The position numbers were made by a program, and so were the translations under genes. This document shows positions 63,876 to 64,000 of a stretch of DNA of 64,000 nt, piece by piece. The DNA comes from Sulfurovum sp. Its GTDB lineage: Bacteria; Campylobacterota; Campylobacteria; Campylobacterales; Sulfurovaceae. Under the pieces are notes generated by a model, which was not told where the DNA came from, ran no database searches, and was given only the letters and a program-made list of their open reading frames with translations. Position 1 is the stretch's first letter. Every line of letters begins with the position of its first letter. Location: assembly GCA_027063305.1 (NCBI GenBank), contig JAMORY010000002.1:1-64000 (forward strand). Reading direction: 5' to 3'.

Positions 63876-64000
63876 AAACAAATCAGGTTACAACAAAACA
63901 GATGCTTGGACTTATGCTTATCGCATATCTCTTTTCTTTTGCCATACGGTTGATCTGGGTCTATCAATTCCAGAATGAACCCATGTTCCATTGGAACGGG
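63872..64000 (+). CDS. pglB: PglB/STT3-type oligosaccharyltransferase, 5' end
   Basis: Only the first 43 residues are in the window. MLGLMLIAYLFSFAIRLIWVYQFQNEPMFHWNG fits the first transmembrane helix and start of the first periplasmic loop of PglB (compare AYVFSVFCRFYWVWW in Campylobacter). The loop would next contain the conserved NDGYxxA aspartate, outside the window. PglB moves a lipid-linked glycan to asparagine in exported proteins. It is coupled to the GT2 gene by an ATGA overlap, which ties the whole locus to protein glycosylation. Confidence 0.6.
   Translation, partial: MKTNQVTTKQMLGLMLIAYLFSFAIRLIWVYQFQNEPMFHWNG

Overview
The window looks like the chromosome of a sulfur-oxidising Campylobacterota bacterium close to Sulfurovum or Sulfurimonas. 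The evidence is a split Sox system (soxC-soxD-soxY-soxZ without soxXAB), ccoG of cbb3 oxidase assembly, a futalosine-type menaquinone gene (mqnD-like), an LplT-Aas fusion, the order recA...eno-ftsB-like known from Campylobacter, a pseudaminic acid cluster, and a PglB/STT3-type gene at the right edge. Assignments rest on motif recognition only; no database search was run.

Layout. 0.5-3.2 kb: porin and a tandem-DUF302 periplasmic protein. 3.2-9 kb: MOSC protein, soxCDYZ and a metallo-beta-lactamase-fold hydrolase. 9-14 kb: prfA, rpsT, and a tightly overlapping glmM-lspA-phytase-like-PqiA-like operon. 14-18.4 kb: a minus-strand membrane-stress-type operon (microprotein, XpaC, TelA/YaaN, SPFH-GYF, zinc-ribbon). 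18.5-24.2 kb: DUF493, moaC, a catalytically dead serine-recombinase-like protein, ccoG, an SQR/NDH-2-like flavoprotein and tpx. 24.3-36.6 kb: housekeeping genes including two L,D-transpeptidases, murB, mqnD, recA, a MerR regulator, lplT-aas and eno. 36.6-42.3 kb: minus-strand antiporter, bioB, topA, dcd and a SurA-like chaperone. 42.4-44.9 kb: a 12-haem membrane cytochrome c.

44.86-49.35 kb is a decayed cassette: ABM-fold monooxygenase, class II aldolase and an LsrK-type autoinducer-2 kinase, all frameshifted. The kinase is also cut by an internally deleted IS1380-type element with 5-bp target duplications and recognisable terminal inverted repeats. The last codons of the kinase survive on the far side of the element.

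49.4-64 kb is one co-directional glycan locus: pseB-pseC-pseF-pseI-pseG (pseH is absent here), an ATP-grasp ligase, a Gfo/Idh oxidoreductase, a 770-aa fusion of a DRE-TIM aldolase to a KdsB-like CMP-sugar synthetase, a HAD phosphatase, a Wzx-type flippase, two GT-B-like transferases, a GT2 and the start of a PglB-like oligosaccharyltransferase. Together these suggest a lipid-linked glycan, probably for protein N-glycosylation, carrying pseudaminic acid and possibly a second, uncharacterised CMP-activated ulosonic acid. The aldolase-KdsB fusion with its phosphatase and transferases is the best candidate for an undescribed system.
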